DNA from: Bdellovibrio sp. KM01
GTDB lineage: Bacteria; Bdellovibrionota; Bdellovibrionia; Bdellovibrionales; Bdellovibrionaceae
NCBI RefSeq assembly: GCF_013752535.1
Contig: NZ_CP058348.1
Location: 682,001-746,000 of the forward strand
Direction of reading: 5' to 3'
Length of the DNA: 64,000 nucleotides
In this document: in pieces, positions 17,383 to 26,946 of the stretch
Numbering within the stretch: position 1 is the stretch's first letter
How the letters are laid out: each line of letters opens with the position of its first letter
The notes under the pieces: model-generated
Seen by the model: the letters and a program-made list of their open reading frames with translations, nothing else
Database searches by the model: none
Told to the model about the DNA's origin: nothing
Program-made: the position numbers and the translations under genes

Positions 17383-18996
17383 CTAGATCAAACCTCTCAC
17401 CACAATAGTGTCGTGTGGAGGGTCTTGTTGCTCTGGGAAATCGATATTGTAGTGAATGCCACGGCTTTCCTCGCGGCGAAGGGCGCACTCCACTGACAGA
17501 TTGGCAACAATCGCAATGTTACGAAGTTCCAGGATGTCAGAGTGAATTTTCATATTGGAATAATAACCTTTAAGCTCCGAAAGAATATTTTCCAGACGGT
17601 GTTGGGCGCGTTCCAAGCGTTTGTTGGAGCGGACAATCCCCATATAATTCCACATCAGGCGACGGATCTCTTCCCACATGTGAGTGATGACGATCATTTC
17701 ATCGTCATTGGATTCTTCAGGATGGGTCCAGGCTTTGGGTGAAGTTGGGAAAAATTTAACGGAATCACCCTGTGCTTTAAGTTCTTCAGAACAGTTGTGA
17801 GCTGTCGTCAAACATTCAAGAAGTGAATTCGAGGCCAAACGATTTGCGCCATGCAACCCTGTGCAAGCTGTTTCACCAATCGCCCACAAACCTGGGATAT
17901 CCGTGCGACCATTTTCATCCGTCAATACACCACCGCAAAGATAATGGGCGGCAGGAACAACGGGAATGGGTTGCTTCGTCATATCGATTCCCAGCTCCAT
18001 GCATTTTGCATAGATCGTGGGGAATCGTTGTTTCAAAAATTCAGCATCCAACTTTGTCATATCCAGATAAACGCATTCGGCACCCGTGCGTTTCATTTCT
18101 TTATCGATGGAACGAGCCACCACGTCACGCGGAGCAAGCGAAGCTAGCTTGTGATATTTGTGCATGAAGGGTTCACCCTTCGCATCGATCAGAACTCCGC
18201 CTTCACCACGCAAAGCTTCCGATATCAAAAAGTTGCGAGAGCTTGGGTGAAACAGACACGTCGGGTGGAATTGCATGAATTCCAAATTCGCGATTCGCGC
18301 GCCCACACGGTAAGCCATGGCGATACCGTCACCGGTCGCGCCACTCCAATTGGAAGTGTAAAGGTAGACTTTTCCGGCGCCGCCGGTTGCAAGGGCTGTG
18401 TTTTTTGCTACAAAAGTGTGCACTTCCCCTGTGTTTTTATCCAACGCATAGGCGCCGATGCAAGTTACCGGAGTCATGTCCGTTGGATCGACTTCTTTGT
18501 TCACGATCAAATCAATGGCGTTAAAGCGCTCCAGCAGAGTGATGTTTTCGTGTTCGCGAACTCGCGCCAAAAGTGTGCGGTGGATTTCCAAACCCGTTTG
18601 GTCTTCGAAGTGCAAAATGCGGCGAAAGCTGTGTCCGCCCTCTCGCGTCAAATCGATTTGATCCGTTTCTTCTCCGCCTTTTTTGCGAAGATCGAAATGA
18701 ACACCCCAGTTTATTAAATCCTCAATACGATCAGGGGCTTGATGGACATAGTTATAGACGACGGTTTCCTTGCAAAGACCCGCTCCTGCGACCAAAGTGT
18801 CCTGGATGTGGGCCTCAAAACTGTCTTCTTCCGACATCACGGCGGCGATTCCACCTTGAGCCATCGAGGAGTTGGTATCGGTCATTTTTTCTTTAGCAAG
18901 CACGATAACTTTACCATGCGAAGCCATTTTCAGAGCTAAGGCAAGGCCGGCGGAACCAGAACCAATAATCAAAACGTCACTGCGATGGGTACTCAT
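17383..18996 (-). CDS. nadB: L-aspartate oxidase
   Basis: 537 residues, the normal length. FAD enzyme converting L-aspartate to iminoaspartate, the first step of de novo NAD synthesis. It has the dinucleotide motif VLIIGSGSAGLALAL (residues 8-22), SMAQGGIAAVMSEEDS, the RILHFEDQTG segment, HPTCLF, LRGEGG and the C-terminal GANRLASNSLLE, all typical of NadB rather than succinate dehydrogenase. nadA and nadC are not in the window. AAGG lies upstream of the ATG. The direction matches the downstream hydrolase and lipoprotein, but the 71-bp gap leaves operon status open. Confidence 0.93.
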   Translation of the reverse strand: MSTHRSDVLIIGSGSAGLALALKMASHGKVIVLAKEKMTDTNSSMAQGGIAAVMSEEDSFEAHIQDTLVAGAGLCKETVVYNYVHQAPDRIEDLINWGVHFDLRKKGGEETDQIDLTREGGHSFRRILHFEDQTGLEIHRTLLARVREHENITLLERFNAIDLIVNKEVDPTDMTPVTCIGAYALDKNTGEVHTFVAKNTALATGGAGKVYLYTSNWSGATGDGIAMAYRVGARIANLEFMQFHPTCLFHPSSRNFLISEALRGEGGVLIDAKGEPFMHKYHKLASLAPRDVVARSIDKEMKRTGAECVYLDMTKLDAEFLKQRFPTIYAKCMELGIDMTKQPIPVVPAAHYLCGGVLTDENGRTDIPGLWAIGETACTGLHGANRLASNSLLECLTTAHNCSEELKAQGDSVKFFPTSPKAWTHPEESNDDEMIVITHMWEEIRRLMWNYMGIVRSNKRLERAQHRLENILSELKGYYSNMKIHSDILELRNIAIVANLSVECALRREESRGIHYNIDFPEQQDPPHDTIVVRGLI

Positions 18997-19144
18997 AATG
19001 CTGCCTTTCTAGTTCCTTTTAGTGCCTTTGGCAAAGGAGTCTTGCTTGATTCTTGCCAATTAATAAATCTACAATGAAATCAAAGACTCACATGTGAAAT
19101 AGCTACGCGGTGAGTTTAGGTTGTGACAGGAAGGAACAGCTCTG

Positions 19145-21301
19145 ATGAAAGTGAAACTCCTAGCAGTGTTGATCGCGGTGGCGGCGCTATTTATTGGCGC
19201 AGTCTTGTGGCGAACAGATAGCTTCGTTTACGGCGATCGCATGAATTGGGTTGAGGCACAGACACGCACACAGATTAGTTCTATCTCCCGTTCTTTGGGG
19301 GGCGAACTGAAGTCCTTGCAAAGACTGACAGCGACTTTCAATGCAGATAACTTTCAAAAAAACAGAATCAACTGGTCAACGATTGCGCCTTACTATGCCG
19401 TAGCTTCAGTCGCGGTAAATGGTTCAGATATCGAGCCGCAAGTTTTACTGACCAAAGACAATTCTAAAGCAGCGAACTGGAACAATGCTTTCGTCAAAGC
19501 GGCCTTGGGAAAAATTGATAACCGCACCAACGATCTAAAATTCTTTGTCAAACCTTTCCAGGACACGAACCGTGGACGTTACGTGGCGGTGGTGTTGATC
19601 GAAGGAAATCGTGGTTACGCACTTTTCAGTTCGGGTGAAATTTTCCAGTCGCAAATTGATTCTGAACGTGGAAGTTTAAGTTCTTTTTCTATCGTCACAA
19701 CCAATGGTCTGACAGTGGGGCATACGATTCCTGAATATCTGGGAACGGTGATGCGTGACGATCCCATGTTCCGCGAGATTGCAAAAAGTGGCGCCACTCA
19801 CGGTGGCGGTGTCGTGGATGTAAATGCAAAGCAAAAACTTTACGGCATGTTCGAACAAGTTCCGCAAAGTAACCTTTGGGTTCTAAGTTCTGCACCGATG
19901 ACTGAAGCCTTGAAAGGTCGTACCGGTCTGTGGTGGCAGTTTGCGCTGATGGGCTTGGGCTTGGTGTTGGTGGGGATTGCCGCTGTATTGTGGGTGGTGG
20001 CGCCTGCAGAAAATAAAATTGAAAAATTAGAAACGGATTTGATTGCCGCTCAAAAGAAAGCCGCGGCTGCACCTCCGGTTGAAAAAACAGTGATCGCTGA
20101 TCCCGAGACGGCGCAAAATGAAAAAGTGCAAACTTCCATGCGCGTGGCTTCCGCTTTGGCGCATGAAATGCGTGGGCCGCTAAGTTCAATCCTGGGTTAC
20201 TCGCAAATGATTTTGGCAAAGCATCCAGAGGGCGAGATCGTCGATAACACCGATTCGATCTTGCGCGAAACTCGTGCTGCCCGCGAAATCATCAATAAAC
20301 TTTTGGGATACGCTGGCGAAGAGATCAAAGAAAAAAATTCCATGAAAGTGGAAGGTCCTTTGGCCCGTGCCTTGAAAAACCTGGAAGGGGAGTTGCAGAA
20401 CAATGGCGTGAAATTGGTTCGCAATATCCAGGAAACTGCAGCAGTGGATCTGCATGCAGATGCTTTGACCAAGGCATTTGAAAACATTCTGACAAATTCC
20501 ATCGAGGCGATGGAGCGCATGCCGAAAAAAGAAATCAAGATTGAACTTTTCGAAGATGCTTCGGGAATTAATCTTTCCTTCGAAGATTCTGGCGAGGGAA
20601 TCGATTCTGCAAATCTATCCAAGATATTCGATCCGTTCTTTACTACGCGCTCTTTCAAAAATCACATGGGATTGGGATTGGGATTGTCTGCGGCCTTTGG
20701 TGTTTTGAAAGAACACAATGCAGAAGTCAAAGTTACTTCCCAACGTGGCTTTGGTGCCAAGGTGATGATCACGTTTAAAAAGCAGCAATCAGTCAGCGTG
20801 ATGAAAGCGCCGGCGACGAAGGCTGATGAAGTGACGCCGCTCCCGGTGGCTCCTGTCGCGCCCGTGGTTGAGAAAATCCAAATTCAAGGCGAAGTGCTGC
20901 AATTGAAAGAAGAGTCTCCTCACCGCGAAGAAGCGGAGACTGAATTCCTGGAGGCTAAAATGCAATCTTCTGTGGGTGCTCATTCTCCATTGGATGTGAA
21001 TCTCGATAAGCTTTTTGAAATGCCTGATGAGCCATCAGTGGTCGCTGGTTCCACGGAACAGACCGATGAAACGGAAGCGGTAAAACCTTCGGAAGAAAAT
21101 GCTTCTAAGCCACAAGCGCCGGATTTGGATTTTGTCGACAACTCTTCTGAAGAACGCACGGTTATCGCATCGTCTGCTCCGGTTGACGATGAGTTTACTC
21201 CGGTAAGCCTGGTGAACGCACCAAGCACGCCAGCGCCGACAAAAAAATCTAAAGCAGATGGTTATCAGGTCGAAATTCGCAGACCTGGAAAGAGGACGTA
21301 A
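19145..21301 (+). CDS. Membrane sensor histidine kinase with long C-terminal tail
   Basis: 718 residues. TM1 spans about residues 3-22, a periplasmic sensor 23-260, and TM2 about 262-286 (WWQFALMGLGLVLVGIAAVL). After a short coil come HisKA with the phospho-acceptor H340 (ALAHEMRGPLSSILGYSQ) and the HATPase domain with N-box ENILTNSIEAMERM, G1 DSGEGI, FDPFFTT and GLGLGLSAAFG. From about residue 560 to the end there is a 150-residue acidic, Pro/Ser/Glu-rich tail with a basic end (RRPGKRT), unusual for this family. No cognate DNA-binding response regulator is adjacent; the next gene has receiver-like and GGDEF-like domains that both look degenerate. Confidence 0.88.
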   Translation: MKVKLLAVLIAVAALFIGAVLWRTDSFVYGDRMNWVEAQTRTQISSISRSLGGELKSLQRLTATFNADNFQKNRINWSTIAPYYAVASVAVNGSDIEPQVLLTKDNSKAANWNNAFVKAALGKIDNRTNDLKFFVKPFQDTNRGRYVAVVLIEGNRGYALFSSGEIFQSQIDSERGSLSSFSIVTTNGLTVGHTIPEYLGTVMRDDPMFREIAKSGATHGGGVVDVNAKQKLYGMFEQVPQSNLWVLSSAPMTEALKGRTGLWWQFALMGLGLVLVGIAAVLWVVAPAENKIEKLETDLIAAQKKAAAAPPVEKTVIADPETAQNEKVQTSMRVASALAHEMRGPLSSILGYSQMILAKHPEGEIVDNTDSILRETRAAREIINKLLGYAGEEIKEKNSMKVEGPLARALKNLEGELQNNGVKLVRNIQETAAVDLHADALTKAFENILTNSIEAMERMPKKEIKIELFEDASGINLSFEDSGEGIDSANLSKIFDPFFTTRSFKNHMGLGLGLSAAFGVLKEHNAEVKVTSQRGFGAKVMITFKKQQSVSVMKAPATKADEVTPLPVAPVAPVVEKIQIQGEVLQLKEESPHREEAETEFLEAKMQSSVGAHSPLDVNLDKLFEMPDEPSVVAGSTEQTDETEAVKPSEENASKPQAPDLDFVDNSSEERTVIASSAPVDDEFTPVSLVNAPSTPAPTKKSKADGYQVEIRRPGKRT

Positions 21302-22789
21302 TTGGAAATACGCGATCATAGTTCTCAATTTACCGTTTATGTATTCACATCAGATGTGGATCAGGGCGCGGCTATGAAGGTTCATCTTTCACAGGCCGGC
21401 TATGATGCGTACTTCATTCATGATCCAGAACAGCTTGAGCAACGTTTAAACGATACGCCTCCGCATCTTTTGGTTTTCTCGACGGCGACGTTGGCGGGAG
21501 CACTGAGTGACTTTGTGGTTCACGTACAAAAGATCAACGACGAGATCCGCTTTATCGCTATTTCTTCTTTAAGCCAGTTTGAAATTTTGAAGCAGTATGA
21601 AAGCTTCGGCTTCATGGATGTGATTTCAGACGAGGCAGCGGCAATTGAATCCCGCGTATTGTGGGCCGTGGATCGCGCCTGCGAAAAATTGTACCTGTCA
21701 TTCCAAAATGAACAACTTTTTGAAGACTTGGAATCGACCAAGAAACAAATGGAAGATGTTCATGCGGCAGCCCTAAAAACCATGCAGCACCAAGAAGAGG
21801 AAGCCGCACGTCCTGCTTTCCCGATGCGAATTGCTGAGTATCGTTCTGCGCAAAGCAAAGAAGACATGATCCAAAGATTTTTGAACGGGATATCTGGTTC
21901 CCGTTGCTTGTTCTTTAAATTTCTTCCGTCGGTTCGCAGTTTCGTCGCTACTCACGCAAATGGCATTGATGCCGCACAAATTCAGGGTGTGGGCTCACAA
22001 TTGACGACAGATGAAATGAAGGACCTGGGTTCATTGCTGGCGATGGGATTGTTGCCTGCAAAATTCTCGGCGATGCTGGTTGAAGCCTTTCATTTGAATC
22101 CTCCGAAAGCGATTCCTCTTTACGGGAATAGCCAGCTTGAAGGGCTTTTCGTTTATTCTGGTGGCATGGACAGCAAGGCTGTGGCCCAGTTGACGGATGA
22201 ATACACACTTTTTAATCTTTGCTATTCCAACTTTGTTTTGGAAAAGAAAGTCGACGCGCTAGAAGTCCAAGATTTCGTCACAGAGCTTTATAATCGCAAT
22301 CACTACGTTAAGATCATGGAAGAAGAAGTAGCCCGTGCGCGTCGTTTGAAGCAGCCATTGGCTATTGTAAAGATCTCCATGGATGATTTTTATGAGATTG
22401 AATCATCTTTGGGTGAAGCGGTGAGAGATGAGTTGCTTAAATCTCTCGCAACGGTCATAGCCAAATCCAGCCGTACGAACGATACGAATTATAGAACTGC
22501 AGCGAATGAGTTGACCATGGTGTTGCCTCACTGTTCTAAAAAAGGTGCAGCATTAAGAGCGGAGCGTGTTCGTCGTGTTGTAGAGGGCAGTTCGTTCCTG
22601 GACAAAGGAATGAAAATCTCTATCAGCCTGGGTGTCAGTGAATATCCTTCCTTGTGCGACTCTGCCAAGACATTGGATGAAACTGCAGCGAAAGCTCTGG
22701 CGCATATTGCAGATAAGGGCGGAAACAAAATCTGTTTGTATAAAGCCCCTGAAAGTCACAAGCCTGAATTCGAAGTTCCGGCTGAATAG
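21302..22789 (+). CDS. Receiver-like plus degenerate GGDEF-domain protein
   Basis: 495 residues starting at a TTG directly after the kinase stop; AGAGGA is 5 nt upstream. Residues 8-125 fold-match a receiver domain, but the phospho-acceptor strand reads LLVFSTATL with Ser where Asp is expected. A coiled linker and a middle region (150-310) follow. The C-terminal 170 residues are GGDEF-like (DFVTELYNRNHYVKIMEEE, then VKISMDDFYEIES), but the active-site GG(D/E)EF is AANEL at 400-404, so cyclic-di-GMP synthesis is not expected. It may be a structural or binding partner of the upstream kinase. Confidence 0.8.
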   Translation: MEIRDHSSQFTVYVFTSDVDQGAAMKVHLSQAGYDAYFIHDPEQLEQRLNDTPPHLLVFSTATLAGALSDFVVHVQKINDEIRFIAISSLSQFEILKQYESFGFMDVISDEAAAIESRVLWAVDRACEKLYLSFQNEQLFEDLESTKKQMEDVHAAALKTMQHQEEEAARPAFPMRIAEYRSAQSKEDMIQRFLNGISGSRCLFFKFLPSVRSFVATHANGIDAAQIQGVGSQLTTDEMKDLGSLLAMGLLPAKFSAMLVEAFHLNPPKAIPLYGNSQLEGLFVYSGGMDSKAVAQLTDEYTLFNLCYSNFVLEKKVDALEVQDFVTELYNRNHYVKIMEEEVARARRLKQPLAIVKISMDDFYEIESSLGEAVRDELLKSLATVIAKSSRTNDTNYRTAANELTMVLPHCSKKGAALRAERVRRVVEGSSFLDKGMKISISLGVSEYPSLCDSAKTLDETAAKALAHIADKGGNKICLYKAPESHKPEFEVPAE

Positions 22790-22803
22790 GATTAGTGTTT
22801 TTA

Positions 22804-23979
22804 ATGGAAATGTTTCGAAAAACTTTTGCGGAAATTAATTTAGATAACCTGACACACAACATTCGTGTCTTGCAGAAAGCGTTTCCGCAAAGATTTCTTT
22901 GTCCCATGGTAAAGGCCAATGCCTATGGCCATGGTGACGTAAAGTTAGCCCTGCATCTGGAAAAGCTCGGAATTCAAAATCTGGGAGTGTGTCTGATCGA
23001 AGAGGGTCTTTTGCTTCGTCAGTCCGGAGTGAAAACAAATATTCTCGTGTTCCGCGGGTTCGATAAAAAAGGTGCCAAAGCCCTTCTGGATAACAACATG
23101 ACTCCGGTTGTGAGTACATGGGATCAGATCGAGGCCTTGGAGCAAGTGGCTGATAAAAAAGTCAGTGTTCATGTGAAATTTGATACGGGCATGAATCGCC
23201 TGGGATTCCGCACAGAAGAAGCTGAAAAAGTTTTTGCGCGTCTTAATGGTCATGCGAAAATTGAAGTGAAGGCATTGTGCACGCATCTTTACATTGGCGA
23301 AAATGCTGACGAGCGGGATCAAACCAGTGCTCATCAATTGCAGAAGCTTAACAAGGTTTCTGAAATCTTTAAATCCATGAACGTGTTTTGCCATGCTTTG
23401 AACAGTTCGGGAATTTTGAATCTGATGCAGCTGATGAAAGACGGAGTGATTGATTCCAAGCATCCGCTGTTGATGCAAAACTGGGGGATTCGCCCAGGTT
23501 TGATGATCTATGGGTACAGTTCATTGGGGCGCCCGGATGTGGGGGACTTAAAGCCGGTCATGACTTTAAAGTCGGTGGTGAATAACTTCCGTCAGGTCAA
23601 GAAAGGCGAAACTGTTTCTTATGGTGCAAGATGGACGGCGACACGTGATTCGGTGATCGCGGTGATCTCGATTGGTTATGGAGATGGTTACCATCGCCTG
23701 CTGACGAATCAGACGTATGTTTTGTTTAACGGACAAAAAGCTCCGATCACGGGCACTGTTTGCATGGACTATTTGATGGTTGATGTAACAGATATCGTGC
23801 AGGGTAAAGATCTAAATACTTTGATGGATCAGGAAGTGATTTTGTTTGGCTTTGATCTGCAAGGTCATTTGTTGTCGGCCGATGAAGTTGCTAAAAAGGC
23901 CCATACCATTTCTTACGAAATGCTGACCAGCGTGGGCGAGCGTGTGCCTCGCGTTTATGTCGGTAAGGAGATCGGATGA
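22804..23979 (+). CDS. alr: Alanine racemase
   Basis: 391 residues; PLP enzyme making D-alanine for peptidoglycan. The PLP lysine lies in PMVKANAYGHGD (near residue 37), the catalytic Tyr in IGYGDGYHR (near 286), with SYGARWTA and TVCMDYLMVDVTD also conserved. A GTG at 22795 opens the frame, but family alignments begin near MEMFRKTFAEINLDNLTHN, so the ATG at 22804 (or 22810) is preferred. The stop overlaps the mlaE start (ATGA). Its place in an mla operon links cell-wall and outer-membrane maintenance. Confidence 0.93.
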   Translation: MEMFRKTFAEINLDNLTHNIRVLQKAFPQRFLCPMVKANAYGHGDVKLALHLEKLGIQNLGVCLIEEGLLLRQSGVKTNILVFRGFDKKGAKALLDNNMTPVVSTWDQIEALEQVADKKVSVHVKFDTGMNRLGFRTEEAEKVFARLNGHAKIEVKALCTHLYIGENADERDQTSAHQLQKLNKVSEIFKSMNVFCHALNSSGILNLMQLMKDGVIDSKHPLLMQNWGIRPGLMIYGYSSLGRPDVGDLKPVMTLKSVVNNFRQVKKGETVSYGARWTATRDSVIAVISIGYGDGYHRLLTNQTYVLFNGQKAPITGTVCMDYLMVDVTDIVQGKDLNTLMDQEVILFGFDLQGHLLSADEVAKKAHTISYEMLTSVGERVPRVYVGKEIG

Positions 23980-24812
23980 GTTCACAAACTCTGGTGCAAA
24001 AAACTGCCTTTGCGATTTCCTGGGTCGGTGCCTCGGTGATCGAATTTTTCCGCGGCTTCATCGAGGCCACGGGCAAGATGATGATCTTTTTCAACGAAAG
24101 CGTGCGTTTGATTTTCGCCAAGCCTTCGCGTTTTCCAGAAATCATCAAACACATGGAGTTCATCGGAAATCAGTCCATTTGGATCATCTGTTTGACTGGT
24201 GGATTCACGGGGCTGGCGTTGTCGTTTCAAATTTACTTGGGCTTTAAAATGTTTAATGCCGTGAACATGGTGGGCCCGGTTGTGGCTCTGGGGATCACTC
24301 GTGAGTTGGGTCCGGTGTTGACGGGATTAATTGTTGCTGCTCGTGCGGGTGGAGCCATGGCGGCGCGCCTGGGTACCATGCGTGTAAATGAACAGATTGA
24401 TGCGCTTGAAGTGATGGGTGTGAATACCAAGCAGTACCTGATCTCTCCACGAATGGTGGCAGCTTTCATTTGTATGCCTCTTTTGACAGCGGTTTTCGAT
24501 TTCGTGGCGATGATGGGCAGCTGGTTTTTATGTGTACGCCTGGTGCAACTGGATGAGGCGATCTTCTGGCAAAAAATCCGCGACATGATCGAAGTTAAGC
24601 ATATCAATGAAGGTCTTTTCAAAGGCGCTGTCTTTGGAATCTTCTTTGCCTTGATTTGTACCTACCGTGGATTCAACACCACCGGCGGGGCCAAAGGTGT
24701 TGGTGAAGCCACGAATCAGGGTGTGGTTCAAAGCATGGTTATGATCATTATTCTGGATTATTTCCTGACGAATTTAATTCGCGTGTATTACAGTCTGTCG
24801 GGGATTTCTTAA
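23976..24812 (+). CDS. mlaE: MlaE-type ABC transporter permease
   Basis: 278 residues, inner-membrane permease of the MCE/Mla phospholipid transport system. It has the MlaE hallmarks GGFTGLALSFQIYLG, GITRELGPVLTGLIVAARAG, the EQIDALEVMGVN coupling segment and GGAKGVGEATNQGVV, with about five hydrophobic segments. The first 60 residues form an amphipathic N-terminal helix region. It overlaps alr by 4 bp and mlaF by 1 bp. Confidence 0.92.
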   Translation: MSSQTLVQKTAFAISWVGASVIEFFRGFIEATGKMMIFFNESVRLIFAKPSRFPEIIKHMEFIGNQSIWIICLTGGFTGLALSFQIYLGFKMFNAVNMVGPVVALGITRELGPVLTGLIVAARAGGAMAARLGTMRVNEQIDALEVMGVNTKQYLISPRMVAAFICMPLLTAVFDFVAMMGSWFLCVRLVQLDEAIFWQKIRDMIEVKHINEGLFKGAVFGIFFALICTYRGFNTTGGAKGVGEATNQGVVQSMVMIIILDYFLTNLIRVYYSLSGIS

Positions 24813-25579
24813 TGTTTAAACAACAGTCGGCAGTTCAAATTCGTGATCTGAAAAAAACTTTTGATGGGATTGACTTCATTCTTAAGGGAATTGATTTGGA
24901 AATTCCCCGCGGAAGTTTGACGGCGATCATCGGTTTCTCGGGTACGGGAAAATCAGTGATGTTAAAACATTTGCTGGGCTTATATAAACCGACTTCGGGA
25001 AGCATCGAAGTTTTGGGGCAGGATCTGAGTCAAATGAATGAAGACGAGCTGACAAAGTTTCGCCAAAAGTTCGGCGTTCTTTTTCAGTCCGCAGCACTGT
25101 TTGATGATATGTCAGTTTTGGAAAACGTGTGTTTTCCATTATTTGAGCATCGCCGAGATCTTAAGGAGTCCCAAGTCCTTCGTATAGCCGAAGACAAACT
25201 TCACCAGGTCGGCCTGGACCCTAAGCACTTCAAAAAACTTCCAAGTCAGATTTCGGGTGGTATGCAGAAAAGAACGGGTCTGGCACGAGCTCTCGCCCTA
25301 GATCCAGAAATCCTGATCTATGATGAGCCGACCACGGGTTTAGATCCCATTCTGACTGAAATGGTAGATAATTTAATTCTGGAGACTCATAAGAGCAGAA
25401 ATGGGCAACTGACCTCGATCATGGTTTCGCACGATTTGTCCGCCGCGTTTAGGATTGCCGATCATATCGCGATGTTAGATAGTGGCAAGGTTTTGCTATT
25501 CGGGACTCCAGAGGACTTCTTCAACACCGATATTGAATTGGTTAAGAAGTTCGTGAATAAAGGGATGAAACACCAATGA
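24812..25579 (+). CDS. mlaF: MlaF-type ABC transporter ATPase
   Basis: 255 residues; cytoplasmic ATPase powering MlaE/MlaD lipid transport. Walker A is GFSGTGKS (near residues 44-51), the Q-loop is VLFQSAALFDDMSV, the signature is ISGGMQKRTGLARAL, Walker B is ILIYDEPTTGLDP and the switch His is in MVSHDLS. The signature with SGGMQKR and the long helix RDLKESQV are typical of Mla ATPases. The ATG overlaps the mlaE stop, and the end overlaps mlaD by ATGA. Confidence 0.93.
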   Translation: MFKQQSAVQIRDLKKTFDGIDFILKGIDLEIPRGSLTAIIGFSGTGKSVMLKHLLGLYKPTSGSIEVLGQDLSQMNEDELTKFRQKFGVLFQSAALFDDMSVLENVCFPLFEHRRDLKESQVLRIAEDKLHQVGLDPKHFKKLPSQISGGMQKRTGLARALALDPEILIYDEPTTGLDPILTEMVDNLILETHKSRNGQLTSIMVSHDLSAAFRIADHIAMLDSGKVLLFGTPEDFFNTDIELVKKFVNKGMKHQ

Positions 25580-26943
25580 ATTGGCTTCGCGCTGCAGAGT
25601 TTAAAGTAGGTCTATTAGTGATCGTAGTTGGATCATTGATTGCCGTTATGTCCATGCAGGTGAGCGAAGATCCTTCCTACCTCGGCCGTTCCAAAAAAGC
25701 CTGGTTCTTAATACCAAATGCTGGTGGCTTGGTTAAAAATTCAGCAATCCGTTCTGCTGGGATTCCTGTCGGCGTGATCAAGGACATTCGCCTGCAAGAT
25801 GGTCAGGCGCGCGTGGATATCACGGTGAAGTCTGACGTGCCGATGACGACGTCTGCGGCCATCGAGATCAAAGCTCAAGGTATCCTGGGTGATGCTCATA
25901 TCGAAGTTTATCCTGGTTCTCCGACAGATCCTCCACTGCCTGACAACGCACAAATTCTTACGGTGAAAGCCGGTGGATCTTTGGAAAACCTGATGGCGCA
26001 AGTGGGGGAAGTCACGGCTTCTTTGAAAGTTGTCGCAAAAAACCTGGAAGAGGCGACATCGCAAGACGGCACTCGTAATCACGTTTTGGGTCGCATCATC
26101 AAGAATGTTGAAACGATCACGAAAGACCTGGCTCAAGTTACTACTGAAAACAAAGACAAAATTGGCGACATCGTGGATGAAGTTCACGACATCACATCAA
26201 GTCTTCGTGAAGTGATGAATGACAACAGTGATACAGGTATTAAGAAAACTTGGGCTCGCTTGTCTCAAACGATGAAAAATCTGGATGAGATCACGGGTAA
26301 AATCAACCGTGGTGAAGGTACTATCGGTAAACTTATCAGCGACGAAGCGACGGCTGAAAAAGTAGATAGCGCGATTGATGGTTTGAGCGACATGGTCGGA
26401 TCTGCCAGCAAAATTGAAACTGCGTTCGATTTCAAAACGGATTACCTGGGCGAAGTTGGAAACTGGAAAACGACAGTCGGTGTGAAAATTCAGCCGGGCT
26501 TGGATCGTTACTACTACCTGGCGATCATCGACGATCCGGTGGGTGTGGTTGAAACAACTCGTTACCAATACTCTGGTACACCTCCACAAGGTTCGGCCGA
26601 GTACTCGGAAAAGAAAACTTACGAAAACAAACTGAAATTCACTTTGCTATTCGCCAAAAATTTCTGGGACGTCACTCTTAAAGGGGGCGTGATCGAAAAT
26701 GGCGGTGGTTTCGGTGTGGATTACTACTTCTTCCGTCGCAAAATGCGCGCGACAGTTGAGGCCTTCGATTTCACACGCACGAACCTTCGCGGTTCTTTGA
26801 GTTATTTCTTCTATCGTGGTCTTTATATCAACGCCGGCTGGAATGATGCTTTCAACAAGAACGATGCAAGCTCCAGCTTCATCGGAGGCGGTCTGTATCT
26901 GACCAACGACGATTTAAAGCTCCTCTTAACGAAGGGGCTTTAA
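25576..26943 (+). CDS. mlaD: MlaD-type MCE protein with beta-rich C-terminal extension
   Basis: 455 residues, against about 185 for E. coli MlaD. One N-terminal membrane anchor (KVGLLVIVVGSLIAVMSM, residues 7-24) is followed by a single MCE domain (about 38-120; GGLVKNSAIRSAGIPVGVI, GDAHIEVYPGS), then a helical region (about 135-270; ENLMAQVGEVTASLKVVAKN). The last 180 residues are strikingly beta-rich with aromatic girdles (LDRYYYLAII, KLKFTLLFAKNFWDVTLKG, GGGFGVDYYFFRRK, YFFYRGLYINAGWN), like an outer-membrane barrel. That would let one protein span inner to outer membrane (inference). No mlaC or mlaB is adjacent. Confidence 0.88.
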   Translation: MNWLRAAEFKVGLLVIVVGSLIAVMSMQVSEDPSYLGRSKKAWFLIPNAGGLVKNSAIRSAGIPVGVIKDIRLQDGQARVDITVKSDVPMTTSAAIEIKAQGILGDAHIEVYPGSPTDPPLPDNAQILTVKAGGSLENLMAQVGEVTASLKVVAKNLEEATSQDGTRNHVLGRIIKNVETITKDLAQVTTENKDKIGDIVDEVHDITSSLREVMNDNSDTGIKKTWARLSQTMKNLDEITGKINRGEGTIGKLISDEATAEKVDSAIDGLSDMVGSASKIETAFDFKTDYLGEVGNWKTTVGVKIQPGLDRYYYLAIIDDPVGVVETTRYQYSGTPPQGSAEYSEKKTYENKLKFTLLFAKNFWDVTLKGGVIENGGGFGVDYYFFRRKMRATVEAFDFTRTNLRGSLSYFFYRGLYINAGWNDAFNKNDASSSFIGGGLYLTNDDLKLLLTKGL

Positions 26944-26946
26944 TAT

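Noticed and set aside
18151-18717. 188-residue plus-strand frame antisense to nadB
   Set aside because: It is a shadow of a clear L-aspartate oxidase gene; no start signals or recognisable motifs.
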